Of a DNA stretch of 6,468 bases, positions 1 to 6,287 are shown one piece after another (position 1 is the stretch's first letter; every line of letters begins with the position of its first letter). The translations under genes were made by a program, and so were the position numbers. Under the pieces are notes generated by a model. That model saw only the letters and a list, made by a program, of their open reading frames with translations, was not told where the DNA came from and made no database searches. Source of the stretch: Pseudomonadota bacterium (GTDB lineage: Bacteria > Pseudomonadota > Gammaproteobacteria > Burkholderiales > Rhodocyclaceae); the NCBI GenBank assembly GCA_021811225.1, contig JAJZPJ010000148.1:1-6468 (forward strand), read 5' to 3'.

Positions 1-2152
1 GAGAGGTGTCGCTGTTGAGTGTGGCCCAGGCTTCCTCGTCGATCTCGGCCTTGAGCGTCGTCTTCAAGGCCTTGTAGGGGTCGTTGGCGCCGAGGAAGTA
101 AGCGTGGCGGACGAAGAAGCTTTCCTCGTTGTAGTCGGTGTCGATGAACCAGCAGGCGATGCCGGAAGCCGAGTCGCTGCGGACTTCGCCGGTGCTGGGG
201 TCGAAGACGTCCACACCGTGGACCTTGACGCGCATCCTGCCGTCTTCGTCGCGAATGATCTCAATGTCAGGCTCGCCGAAGATGACGAAGAGATTGCCTT
301 TGCCGGTGTTCTTGAGGTCTTCGGCCATGTGCAGATCGGCGTTCATGCGCGCCCGTCGCACGGGAATGCGGCCCAGCTTGTTGAAGTCGGTGGTGCGGGC
401 CTCGAAGTTGAAGGCACAGGCGATCAGCACGTCGAAGCCGGAGTCGCCAGCCTCTCGCGCGGCTTCCACCAAGTCGGGACGGGAGACGGTGCCGAACTCG
501 GGGCCGATGAAGACGGCGGCGCGCTTCTCGGCGTCCCCCTCCTGGTAACGCCCCTCGGCGCAGACCAGGTCGCCCGGCCAGGGCGTGAGCGAGGTAAACG
601 CGATCCGGTCTTCCTTGTGTGCCTGCTGGACGCCGGAGGTGCGCAAGTTTTCCAGAATAATCTGCACGAAGTCGCGCTCGCCGTAGCCCGCGCCGGGTTG
701 GCCGGCCTTGTCGGGGTCGATCAGTTCGCCGTCCTCATCGACGCCGAGCACGCGGTGGGGCGAGAGGCTCTCGGCGATGAAGGGGCCGGCGACGCGCACC
801 CTCTTCCTGTCCTCATAGGGCCTGTCGTAGAGGTATTCGGACTCGGCCTTGGCTGCGATCGACGCATCGATTTCCCGCTGACGGGCGATGCGCTGCTGCC
901 ACCAGTCGGCGTGGAGCTTCTTCGCCATCGCCGACCACTTGGCCGAATTTGCGTCAGATGCGTCGCGGGGGATTTCCCATTCCTGCCATTGCCTGCCCAG
1001 AGCCTGGTTGAGTTGTTCGCGCAGGGGTTCCAGCAGGGTCTGGTAGTTATCCCAGATGACGTCGATCTCGGTGTTGTTGGCGATGGACTTCAGGGTGATG
1101 TGGGACACACGCTCATAGACGAAGCCGTGGCGCAGATTGCCGTAGGTAGGCTTGGTGGAGGGCGCGCTGCGGCTGACTTCAGCTTCCTTGAACTGGCCGT
1201 CCTTACTGTCGGCGAGCAGGTAATAGGGATAGCGCGCGCCCATGATCCTGGCGCGGGCCAGCGCCAGAGCGACGCGGGAAGTGTCGATGGTGATCCAGCG
1301 ACGGCCCCATTGTTCGGCGACGTAGGCGGTGGTGCCGGAACCGCAGGTGGGATCGAGAACGAGATCGCCTGGGTCGGTGGACGTAAGCATTGCTTGCTGG
1401 ATCGCGGCGCTCGGGGTTTGTACAACGTAAACTTTTGCATCTCCAAATCCGCTCTGCCGAGTGTTATCCCATATGTTGTTCCGCGTCATCACGCGAAAAT
1501 CATCGAGATACCGCTTAAAGCGGAGAGTGTTGCCGATTGCCAGCAAGCGACCAGCGCTCCGGAGTCGAGTCAATCCAGTTTGGTTGGTACTAAAGGTGCG
1601 GCTACCTGGTGAAAAGCGGCGGCCCTGGCACTCAAATTCCCTCACATCGCTTTGCCCGCTTGATCTGGCACTCGTAAGTGGATTTGGGTGATAAACCTTC
1701 GCTCCAGATGGTAGCGGCGCGAAGCCAGCAAGTTGCTCTGGCGTCATGACGAATGGTGCATAGCTTGCATCTTCGTAGAAGCGTAAGTTGTCATCGCCGA
1801 CATAGGTTCTGTCATCAAAGAGAGGTCTGTACTTAACTGAGCCCCTATCCTTTGCGTACCACAAAAGCACGTCATAACTGCTGTCCAACAGCGCACTACC
1901 TTTACCTGTGGTCTTTCGGAAAACGATCTCGCTACAGCAGTTCTCGTCCCCGAATATCTCATCCATCACCGCCCGAACCCGGTGCACGTTCTCATCGCCG
2001 ATCTGCACGAAGATCGAGCCCGAATCGGTCAACAAATCGCGCGCCACGGTCAGGCGATCGCGCAGGTATTCGACGGTGGGGATATTCTTGCGCGTTGCCT
2101 CGTCGTGCTTGAGGGCCTCGACGCTGAGCTTGGAGGGCGGTTTCTTGGCCAT
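1..2152 (-). CDS. Type III-like site-specific DNA methyltransferase (Mod), N-terminal in-frame deletion, 3' end beyond window
   Basis: This is a beta-class amino-methyltransferase of the large Mod type, which would transfer methyl groups from AdoMet to an exocyclic base amine. The frame is open for 717 codons from ATG at 2152 to the left edge; I translated it completely and found no stop. The start (MAKKPPSKLSVEALKHDEAT) is typical of the family. Residues 30-70 carry the post-motif-IV block (LTDSGSIFVQIGDENVHRVR). Motif I is DPTCGSGTT at about residues 267-275 (near 1354-1330), followed by WITIDTSRVALALARA (motif II region). The long C-terminal half is complete to near its end; relatives finish roughly 25-30 residues past the window. 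Odd point: residues 26-30 (IPTVEYLRDRL) join two segments that in relatives, as I recall them, lie about 200 residues apart, and the (D/S/N)PP(Y/F) catalytic motif is missing throughout. Activity is therefore unlikely. A weak Shine-Dalgarno-like ACAGG lies about 7 nt upstream. Family assignment is confident; loss of function is inferred. Confidence 0.92.
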   Translation of the reverse strand, partial: MAKKPPSKLSVEALKHDEATRKNIPTVEYLRDRLTVARDLLTDSGSIFVQIGDENVHRVRAVMDEIFGDENCCSEIVFRKTTGKGSALLDSSYDVLLWYAKDRGSVKYRPLFDDRTYVGDDNLRFYEDASYAPFVMTPEQLAGFAPLPSGAKVYHPNPLTSARSSGQSDVREFECQGRRFSPGSRTFSTNQTGLTRLRSAGRLLAIGNTLRFKRYLDDFRVMTRNNIWDNTRQSGFGDAKVYVVQTPSAAIQQAMLTSTDPGDLVLDPTCGSGTTAYVAEQWGRRWITIDTSRVALALARARIMGARYPYYLLADSKDGQFKEAEVSRSAPSTKPTYGNLRHGFVYERVSHITLKSIANNTEIDVIWDNYQTLLEPLREQLNQALGRQWQEWEIPRDASDANSAKWSAMAKKLHADWWQQRIARQREIDASIAAKAESEYLYDRPYEDRKRVRVAGPFIAESLSPHRVLGVDEDGELIDPDKAGQPGAGYGERDFVQIILENLRTSGVQQAHKEDRIAFTSLTPWPGDLVCAEGRYQEGDAEKRAAVFIGPEFGTVSRPDLVEAAREAGDSGFDVLIACAFNFEARTTDFNKLGRIPVRRARMNADLHMAEDLKNTGKGNLFVIFGEPDIEIIRDEDGRMRVKVHGVDVFDPSTGEVRSDSASGIACWFIDTDYNEESFFVRHAYFLGANDPYKALKTTLKAEIDEEAWATLNSDTS
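1381..1930 (-). other. AT-richer target-recognition domain block within the methyltransferase
   Basis: This block encodes about residues 75-257, between the post-motif-IV segment and motif I. In beta-class enzymes that is where the target-recognition domain (TRD) lies. By hand count, 1381-1920 is about 52% GC (281 of 540), against 68% for 1261-1380 and 63% for 2041-2100. Codons such as AAA, GGT, AGT, TTA, AGA and ATA are frequent here and rare in the flanks. The residues are also less family-like than those on either side. This is consistent with a TRD acquired by recombination into a conserved backbone. Confidence 0.55.
2060..2075 (-). other. Inferred deletion junction in the methyltransferase gene
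   Basis: Around codons 26-30 the family N-terminus (ending RKNIPT) runs straight into TYLRDRL-like sequence (here VEYLRDRLTVARD). Relatives as I remember them have about 200 residues in between, including the DPPYG catalytic loop. The join keeps the reading frame. The exact breakpoint needs an alignment with a full-length relative. Confidence 0.7.
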
Positions 2153-2321
2153 GGTCAGCCTGTCCGTGATGATGCGTTTTGGGCGTTGGCGTGCCGCTTC
2201 GCGGCCCCTTTGCGGCGCCTTTGTCCCTACGGCAGAGAACACCTTGATAGGTCGGCTTTGTGTCGAATTTAGCCATGGCAGTCAGTCAAGCGCCACGGGG
2301 ATGATGAGCCAATTGCGCCAT
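2153..2321 (-). other. Spacer between the DUF4062 gene and the methyltransferase
   Basis: No gene is supported here. Starts at 2321 (11 codons, directly after the DUF4062 stop) and at 2276 (a 94-codon frame that overlaps the methyltransferase out of frame) both lack a good ribosome-binding site and family resemblance. A small GC hairpin (GCCGC-GAA-GCGGC, near 2190-2207) has no T-tract. I see no convincing promoter, so the methyltransferase may be read through from upstream. Confidence 0.5.
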
Positions 2322-2380
2322 TTATGCGCCATTTCCCGCCCCGCCATGCGTTGACCCATTTGAGCCATTCTTGAGCCGTT
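2301..2380 (-). repeat. Degenerate short repeats spanning the 3' end of the DUF4062 gene
   Basis: On the plus strand seven copies of a six-base core like GAGCCA or GCGCCA begin near 2306, 2315, 2326, 2341, 2353, 2362 and 2373, at 9-15 nt spacing. Read on the minus strand they give TGGCTC/TGGCGC units and encode the Asn/Gly/Ser-rich tail (NGSNGSTHGGAGNGA) before the TAA at 2322. The array continues past the stop. It may be only a low-complexity linker. Confidence 0.45.
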
Positions 2381-3818
2381 TCTTGAGAAACTCGTAGTGG
2401 GCTCCCCGGCCGCTGCCCCTGGCGACGATCACAGCCTTTTGCACAAGAGCTTCCAGATCGCGCTTCGCGGTGGCACGGGTTGCGCCGGTAATGGCCTGGT
2501 ACTCGCTGTTCGTCAGATGGCGCTGTTGCCGAAGGATAGGAAGCGCCTTCAGTTGGCGATCGTTCAACGCAAGTTCAGCCAGTACTTCATCCGACAGCCA
2601 GTCGCGCCAGAGGGTGATGACGAACGACCCGGCGCGAAGTTCGAATTCCGGCTCGGGCAGCCCGGCCTCCCGGCAGAGTTCGATCATGCGCTCGGTGCCG
2701 GACCCGGCCTTTTCAATGTAGCGCGCCAGGTAAAGCGACTCGGCAAGCAAAGGATTGTTGGGTACCGAAGGATGTGCCTTGCGCAGATCGTCCAGCGTCA
2801 GGGTGCCCGGCAGTGCGCCGGGGTTCCAGACTTCCAGCCGGTCGGCGAACAGGCGCACCTCGACCGAGGCATTGCTGTGGTAATCGCGATGGGCCAAGGC
2901 GTTGACGATGGCCTCGCCCACTGCGTCCGGCGGCAGTTCGTAGGTGGCAGGCGCCGTATTGCTGACATCGCGAATGCCGACAGCGCGGTTGATCTTGCCC
3001 AACACGAAATCGCGCGCCTGATCCGCCTGCTCGAAAAGATCGCCCGTATAAATCTGTTGCGCTGCGAAAGGGCGACGATATTCGCTGCCGTGGCAGTGCA
3101 CGCATTTGGTTTCGGCGCTGCGATGGAAACGCTGCGGATTTGTGCCGAAGAGCAATGCCGCGGCGTTGCTGGGCTTGCCGTTGTCGAGCAAGTTGAGGTG
3201 GGTGAGCAGTGCCTTGGTCTCGGTGTTGGCTTTAAGCGGAAATCCGCGCTCGCGACGGGCGCTGTCCAGGAACCAGTCGATGCGCTTGCGCGAGAGATCC
3301 TTCAGGCTGGCACCCTCGCAGGCCGAGGTATCGAAGGGCGGGACGCGCAGCGCACCAATGCTGTCGAGGTAGTCCACCAGGCTGGCATAGACTTCAGCCG
3401 TCAGGGCGCTGACATCCTCAATGCGGCGGCGGATGAGTTCGCCGCCCGCCTTGCCGACCAAAGCACGCATTTTCGGTGCGCGGTTTTTATCGGCCGTGCC
3501 CCAGACATAAATGAGACGAGTCTTGCCGTGGCGGGTGGCATAGTCGTATTCATGTTCGGTCGGGGAAATGCCATTCTCGCCCTCGAAGCCGTAGTCATAG
3601 CCGAACAGCCCGAGGTAGATGTCGCAGCGCTCGACCTCCTCCAGATAGACCTGGTCGGCACGACGGTCCATGGCCGGAAGTTCCTCGAACAGGAAAACCT
3701 CGGAGATGAAACGGCGCAGCACGGCATCGCCCAGCAGAAAGGCCTTCAGGTCATGCCGCTGCTGCGCGAACTCCTTTTGCACGCTGCTGACAAAAATCCT
3801 GAGTCGGGTCGCCGGCAT
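2322..3818 (-). CDS. DUF4062 / GHKL-type ATPase / winged-helix protein (AlbA_2-RecG-C-like family)
   Basis: This is an intact 498-aa protein, presumably cytoplasmic (no signal peptide or membrane segment). Residues ~5-95 form a DUF4062 domain, with RIFVSSVQKEF, then RCDIYLGLFGYDYG and SPTEHEYDYA; the fold is TIR-like. Residues ~165-270 are a linking region typical of Schlafen-AlbA_2 proteins. Residues ~290-385 are an HATPase_c_4 (RecG C-terminal-like) domain with N-box EAIVNALAHRDY (E302, N306), WNPGALP and KAGSGTERM (G372/G374). Residues ~418-475 are a winged helix (LNDRQLKALPILR, then ATRATAKRDLEALV). ATG 3818 is chosen because homology begins there and AAGGA sits 10 nt upstream; the in-frame extension to 4223 is antisense-like sequence overlapping the restriction relic. 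It lies 5 nt after the relic's stop, so it is probably co-translated. Proteins of this architecture accompany type III-like R-M genes. The biochemical role is not established; ATP binding and defence or regulation are inferred. Confidence 0.9.
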   Translation of the reverse strand: MPATRLRIFVSSVQKEFAQQRHDLKAFLLGDAVLRRFISEVFLFEELPAMDRRADQVYLEEVERCDIYLGLFGYDYGFEGENGISPTEHEYDYATRHGKTRLIYVWGTADKNRAPKMRALVGKAGGELIRRRIEDVSALTAEVYASLVDYLDSIGALRVPPFDTSACEGASLKDLSRKRIDWFLDSARRERGFPLKANTETKALLTHLNLLDNGKPSNAAALLFGTNPQRFHRSAETKCVHCHGSEYRRPFAAQQIYTGDLFEQADQARDFVLGKINRAVGIRDVSNTAPATYELPPDAVGEAIVNALAHRDYHSNASVEVRLFADRLEVWNPGALPGTLTLDDLRKAHPSVPNNPLLAESLYLARYIEKAGSGTERMIELCREAGLPEPEFELRAGSFVITLWRDWLSDEVLAELALNDRQLKALPILRQQRHLTNSEYQAITGATRATAKRDLEALVQKAVIVARGSGRGAHYEFLKKRLKNGSNGSTHGGAGNGA

Positions 3819-3823
3819 GTCCG

Positions 3824-4165
3824 TCAAATCCTTGGCGGCGCAAAACGATCGATCATCTTGTCGAACTCGGCTTCGACCTTCTTGCCGAAATCGGTCTGCA
3901 TCTGGAACACGTCGGTGAACTCGGCAAAGGCCCAGCGGCGGGCGTCGGTTTCCTGCGTCTGGGTGGACAGCCCTTGGTCGAACAGCAAGGAGTCTTGCGC
4001 CACCTTTTGCTTCCTGGGCTTCGGAATGGGGGTGATGAACTCTGCGCGCCGACGGCTCTCGACGATACGCTGGGTCGGTTGCCCGGCGCTGTCGAGTTCC
4101 CAATGCCGCGCCGGGAAGTCGTAGGGCGAATTGAGGACAGGCTTCTCGAAAAACTGGTTTTCCAT
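3824..4165 (-). pseudogene. Relic of a type III-like restriction endonuclease/helicase (Res), N- and C-termini fused
   Basis: A 113-codon frame begins with the N-terminus of large DEAD/DEAH-helicase restriction subunits (MENQFFEKPVLNSPYDFPAR, then ESRRRAEFITPIPKP) to about residue 72. It continues directly with their extreme C-terminus (RRWAFAEFTDVFQMQTDFGKKVEAEFDKMI, residues 76-105). Relatives as I recall them are about 1,000 residues long; the Walker A, DEAD, helicase and PD-(D/E)XK-type nuclease regions are all missing. The frame is unbroken and ends in TGA at 3824-3826. ATG 4165 matches the family start; GTG 4204 would add 13 residues without support. The upstream sequence GCGGAAAG is purine-rich but very close to the start. 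The product cannot restrict DNA. The retained 3' end carries the ribosome-binding site of the next gene, so the open frame may matter for translational coupling. Confidence 0.82.
3938..3956 (-). other. Inferred deletion junction in the restriction gene
   Basis: Between about residues 71 and 76 (TQTQETDARRW) the N-terminal linker of the family meets the C-terminal RWAFAEF block. Judged from recalled relatives, roughly 2.7 kb is missing. No repeat large enough to explain the join is visible on either side within this window. Confidence 0.65.
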
Positions 4166-4199
4166 CTTTCCGCGGGCTGCGCCTCTCGGCCTGGATCGA

Positions 4200-4216
4200 G
4201 CCACACGGTTTGTGGC
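4200..4216. promoter_or_regulatory. Inverted repeat in the leader of the R-M cassette
   Basis: GCCACA-CGGTT-TGTGGC has perfect 6-bp arms around a 5-nt centre, 35 bp upstream of the restriction relic's ATG and downstream of a candidate minus-strand promoter. It could be an operator or a small leader hairpin. No T-run follows, so a terminator is unlikely. Confidence 0.4.
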
Positions 4217-4283
4217 AAGGCACTCATTCTACCGCCGGAGGAGAGCTGGTGAGCCGGGTACCGGTGAAGACCTTGTGCGTGTG

Positions 4284-4313
4284 CTTGTAAAAGTGCGTAA
4301 CAGCGCCCGTCAA
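4284..4313 (-). promoter_or_regulatory. Candidate sigma70 promoter for the R-M cassette
   Basis: On the minus strand, TTGACG (4313-4308) is separated by 18 bp from TACAAG (4289-4284). It would give a leader of about 110 nt before the ATG at 4165. It lies in the divergent spacer shared with lldD. Pattern match only. Confidence 0.4.
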
Positions 4314-4343
4314 GTCAGCGACTCGAACCACGCCGGCATGCGC

Positions 4344-4349
4344 TACACT
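4344..4349 (+). promoter_or_regulatory. Possible -10 element for lldD
   Basis: TACACT lies 33 bp upstream of the lldD start. No good -35 hexamer is present at 16-18 bp (ACTCGA is the nearest), so an activator may be needed if this is the promoter. I saw no obvious LldR-type palindrome. Confidence 0.28.
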
Positions 4350-4369
4350 TCGGCGGTTCGCGACAGCGT

Positions 4370-4375
4370 AAGGAG
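4370..4375 (+). promoter_or_regulatory. Ribosome-binding site deciding the lldD start
   Basis: AAGGAG sits 7 nt before ATG 4383. It selects that start over the in-frame ATG at 4131, which would add 84 residues of non-family sequence overlapping the restriction relic. Confidence 0.8.
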
Positions 4376-4382
4376 CTTCACC

Positions 4383-5528
4383 ATGACCGTCATCACCTGC
4401 ATCGAGGACCTGCGCGTGCTGGCCAAGAAGCGCGTGCCCAGGATGTTCTACGACTACGCCGACACCGGCTCCTGGACCGAATCGACCTATCGCGCCAACG
4501 CCGAGGACTTTCAGCGGCTCAAGCTGCGCCAGCGGGTGGCGGTCAATATCGACCGGCGCTCGCTGCGCACCCGGATGATCGGCCAGGACGTGGCGATGCC
4601 GGTGGCGCTGGCGCCGATCGGGCTGGCCGGGATGCAGCACGCCGACGGCGAAATCCTCGCCGCGCGCGCGGCGGAAAAGTTCGGCGTGCCGTTCACGCTG
4701 TCGACCATGAGCATCTGCTCGATCGAGGACGTGGCGGCGCACACCACGGCGCCGTTCTGGTTCCAGCTCTACGTGATGCGCGACCGGGACTTCATCGAGC
4801 GCCTGATCGACCGCGCCAAGGCCGCCAAATGCTCGGCGCTGATGCTGACCCTGGACCTGCAGATCCTCGGACAGCGGCACAAGGACCTGAAGAACGGCCT
4901 GTCCGCGCCGCCCAAGCCGACCCTGGCCAACCTGCTCAATCTGGCCACCAAGCCGCGATGGGGTCTGGGCATGCTGGGCACGCAGCGGCGGCAATTCGGC
5001 AACATCGTCGGCCACGTCAAGGGCGTGGAGAACATGAGCTCGCTGTCGGCCTGGACCAGTCAGCAGTTCGATCCCTGCCTCGACTGGAACGACGTCGAAT
5101 GGATCAAGAAGCGCTGGGGCGGCAAGCTGATCCTCAAGGGCGTCATGGACGCGGAGGACGCCAGGCTCGCCGCCGACTCCGGCGCCGACGCGCTGATCGT
5201 CTCCAATCACGGCGGCCGCCAGCTGGACGGCGCGCCCAGTTCGATCTCGGCGCTGCCCGCGATCGTCGCCGCCGCGGGCAGCCGCATCGAGGTGTGGATG
5301 GACGGCGGCATCTACACCGGCCAGGACGTGTTCAAGGCCGTGGCCCTGGGCGCCAGAGGCACCCTGATCGGACGCGCCTTTCTCTACGGACTGGGTGCGC
5401 TGGGGGAGGCGGGCGTGACCAAGTGCCTGGAGCTCATGCGCAATGAACTGGACCTGACCATGGCCTTCTGCGGCTTCACCGACATCGAAAAGGTCGACCG
5501 CGGCGTCCTGCTCAATCCGCCGCAGTGA
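4383..5528 (+). CDS. lldD: FMN-dependent L-lactate dehydrogenase (alpha-hydroxy-acid oxidising family)
   Basis: This 381-aa protein should oxidise L-lactate to pyruvate using FMN and pass electrons to the respiratory quinone pool at the inner face of the cytoplasmic membrane. The whole TIM-barrel family pattern is present: Y25 in MFYDYADTGS, PVALAPIGLAG (residues 73-83), FTLSTMSICSIEDV, Y130 in WFQLYV, D158 in LTLDLQ, R165 in GQRHKD, catalytic H276 and R279 in SNHGGRQLDG, and the FMN-phosphate segment DGGIYTGQDV followed by GARGTLIGRAF. The 160-220 loop (ILGQRHKDLKNGLSAPPKPT, then GNIVGHVKG) is the type found in beta/gamma-proteobacterial LldD. Length is normal. Other family members (glycolate oxidase, mandelate dehydrogenase) are possible but less likely. 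No lactate permease or regulator is visible in the window. The 3' end overlaps the convergent flavin reductase gene by 17 bp. Confidence 0.93.
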   Translation: MTVITCIEDLRVLAKKRVPRMFYDYADTGSWTESTYRANAEDFQRLKLRQRVAVNIDRRSLRTRMIGQDVAMPVALAPIGLAGMQHADGEILAARAAEKFGVPFTLSTMSICSIEDVAAHTTAPFWFQLYVMRDRDFIERLIDRAKAAKCSALMLTLDLQILGQRHKDLKNGLSAPPKPTLANLLNLATKPRWGLGMLGTQRRQFGNIVGHVKGVENMSSLSAWTSQQFDPCLDWNDVEWIKKRWGGKLILKGVMDAEDARLAADSGADALIVSNHGGRQLDGAPSSISALPAIVAAAGSRIEVWMDGGIYTGQDVFKAVALGARGTLIGRAFLYGLGALGEAGVTKCLELMRNELDLTMAFCGFTDIEKVDRGVLLNPPQ

Positions 5529-6156
5529 CCGGCGGCTCCGCGGGGCCCCGCCGCCATCGCGCATAGCTGATGCGCGCAACGTCGAAGCGGTCGGTGGTGC
5601 GGCAATAGACGGAAGGCGAGCCGAGCCGGCCGATGGGCGCGAAATTCTCGATGTGCAGACGCGGACCGAGCAGGTGGTCGGCGACATGGAACATCACCAC
5701 CTCGCCGATGAACAGCGTGTTCGCGCCCAAGGACTGCGCGCTATGCAGCTTGCACTCGAGGCTGGCCTGCGCTTCTGCCACCCGGGGCGCCCCGATCCGC
5801 ACCGAGGGCGCGGCGTGCAGATGCGCCGCCTCCAGTTCGCTCTGCTCGGGCGGAAAGTCCGCCGCCGACAGATTCATGGCGTCGAACAATTCCTCGGTCA
5901 CCAGATTCACCACGAACTCGCCGCTGGCCCGGATGTTTCTGGCGGTATCCTTGGGTCCGCCGGCATCGTTGTCGCCGATACTGACGATGAGGTACAGCGG
6001 ATCGCTGCCCACCGCGTTGAAGAAGCTGAAAGGGGCGAGATTGACCACGCCGTCCGGGCTCCGGCTGCTGATCCAGGCGATCGGACGCGGAACCACCAGA
6101 TTGGTGAGCAGCTTGTAGTTATCCGCCTTGGTGTGGCGGAGAGGATCGATTTGCAT
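5512..6156 (-). CDS. Flavin reductase-like domain protein (FMN-binding split barrel, DIM6/NTAB type)
   Basis: This 214-aa protein belongs to the flavin reductase-like family that binds FMN, often using NAD(P)H, and sometimes partners a monooxygenase. Residues 10-60 show the hallmark N-terminus (YKLLTNLVVPRPIAWISSRS, then VNLAPFSFFNAVGSDPLYLIVSIG). These are followed by KDTARNIRASGEFVVNLVTEEL, CKLHSAQSLGANTLFIGEVV and a C-terminal FAPIGRLGSPSVYCRTTDRFDVAR. Length is normal for this flavoprotein subgroup. ATG 6156 is preferred because AAGGGA lies 9 nt upstream and family similarity starts there; the longer in-frame starts at 6255 and nearby add non-family residues. The gene is apparently monocistronic and convergent with lldD, with the two stops overlapping. 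The physiological substrate cannot be told from sequence. Confidence 0.88.
   Translation of the reverse strand: MQIDPLRHTKADNYKLLTNLVVPRPIAWISSRSPDGVVNLAPFSFFNAVGSDPLYLIVSIGDNDAGGPKDTARNIRASGEFVVNLVTEELFDAMNLSAADFPPEQSELEAAHLHAAPSVRIGAPRVAEAQASLECKLHSAQSLGANTLFIGEVVMFHVADHLLGPRLHIENFAPIGRLGSPSVYCRTTDRFDVARISYARWRRGPAEPPVTAAD
5531..5555. terminator. Possible GC-rich hairpin at the lldD / flavin reductase convergence
   Basis: GGCGGC (5531-5536) can pair with GCCGCC (5550-5555), enclosing a self-complementary CGGGGCCCCG. It begins 3 nt after the lldD stop and lies inside the 3' coding end of the flavin reductase gene. No T-tract follows in either direction, so intrinsic termination is doubtful. 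Confidence 0.3.
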
Positions 6157-6190
6157 CGGGTTCGTTCCCTTGTCGGCTGATCGGGCCGCC

Positions 6191-6219
6191 AGCGTAACGC
6201 AACGGCCGCCGGTCGGCAA
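6191..6219 (-). promoter_or_regulatory. Candidate sigma70 promoter for the flavin reductase gene
   Basis: On the minus strand, TTGCCG (6219-6214), a 17-bp spacer, then TACGCT (6196-6191). Transcription would begin near 6184, giving a leader of about 28 nt that contains the AAGGGA ribosome-binding site (6171-6166). Confidence 0.45.
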
Positions 6220-6287
6220 AGCGCGGGGCGCGCTTCGAGCCGCCGGCCCGGCCATCCCTCGACTACCAACGTAGCGAGAACCCGGCC

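Noticed and set aside
104..1612. 502-codon open frame on the plus strand
   Set aside because: It is antisense to the methyltransferase, whose minus frame carries clear family motifs. The plus translation has no family resemblance and is a high-GC shadow.
1992..2276. 94-codon minus-strand frame ahead of the methyltransferase
   Set aside because: Most of it overlaps the methyltransferase in another frame. The unique ~40 residues resemble nothing I know and lack a ribosome-binding site.
3087..3104. CVHCH (a CxxCH haem c-like motif) in the DUF4062 protein, residues 239-243
   Set aside because: The protein has no signal peptide or cytochrome context. Relatives, as I recall them, often have Phe in place of the second Cys, so the motif is probably coincidental.
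2397..4124. 575-codon open frame on the plus strand
   Set aside because: It is antisense to the DUF4062 protein and the restriction relic and has no recognisable domains.
3819..4223. 135-residue N-terminal extension of the DUF4062 gene
   Set aside because: It is in frame and open but reads as out-of-frame sequence of the restriction relic. DUF4062 homology starts at ATG 3818, which has its own ribosome-binding site.
4224..5687. 487-codon open frame on the minus strand
   Set aside because: It is antisense to lldD with a biased Arg/Gly/Ala/Val/His composition, the typical shadow of a GC-rich gene.
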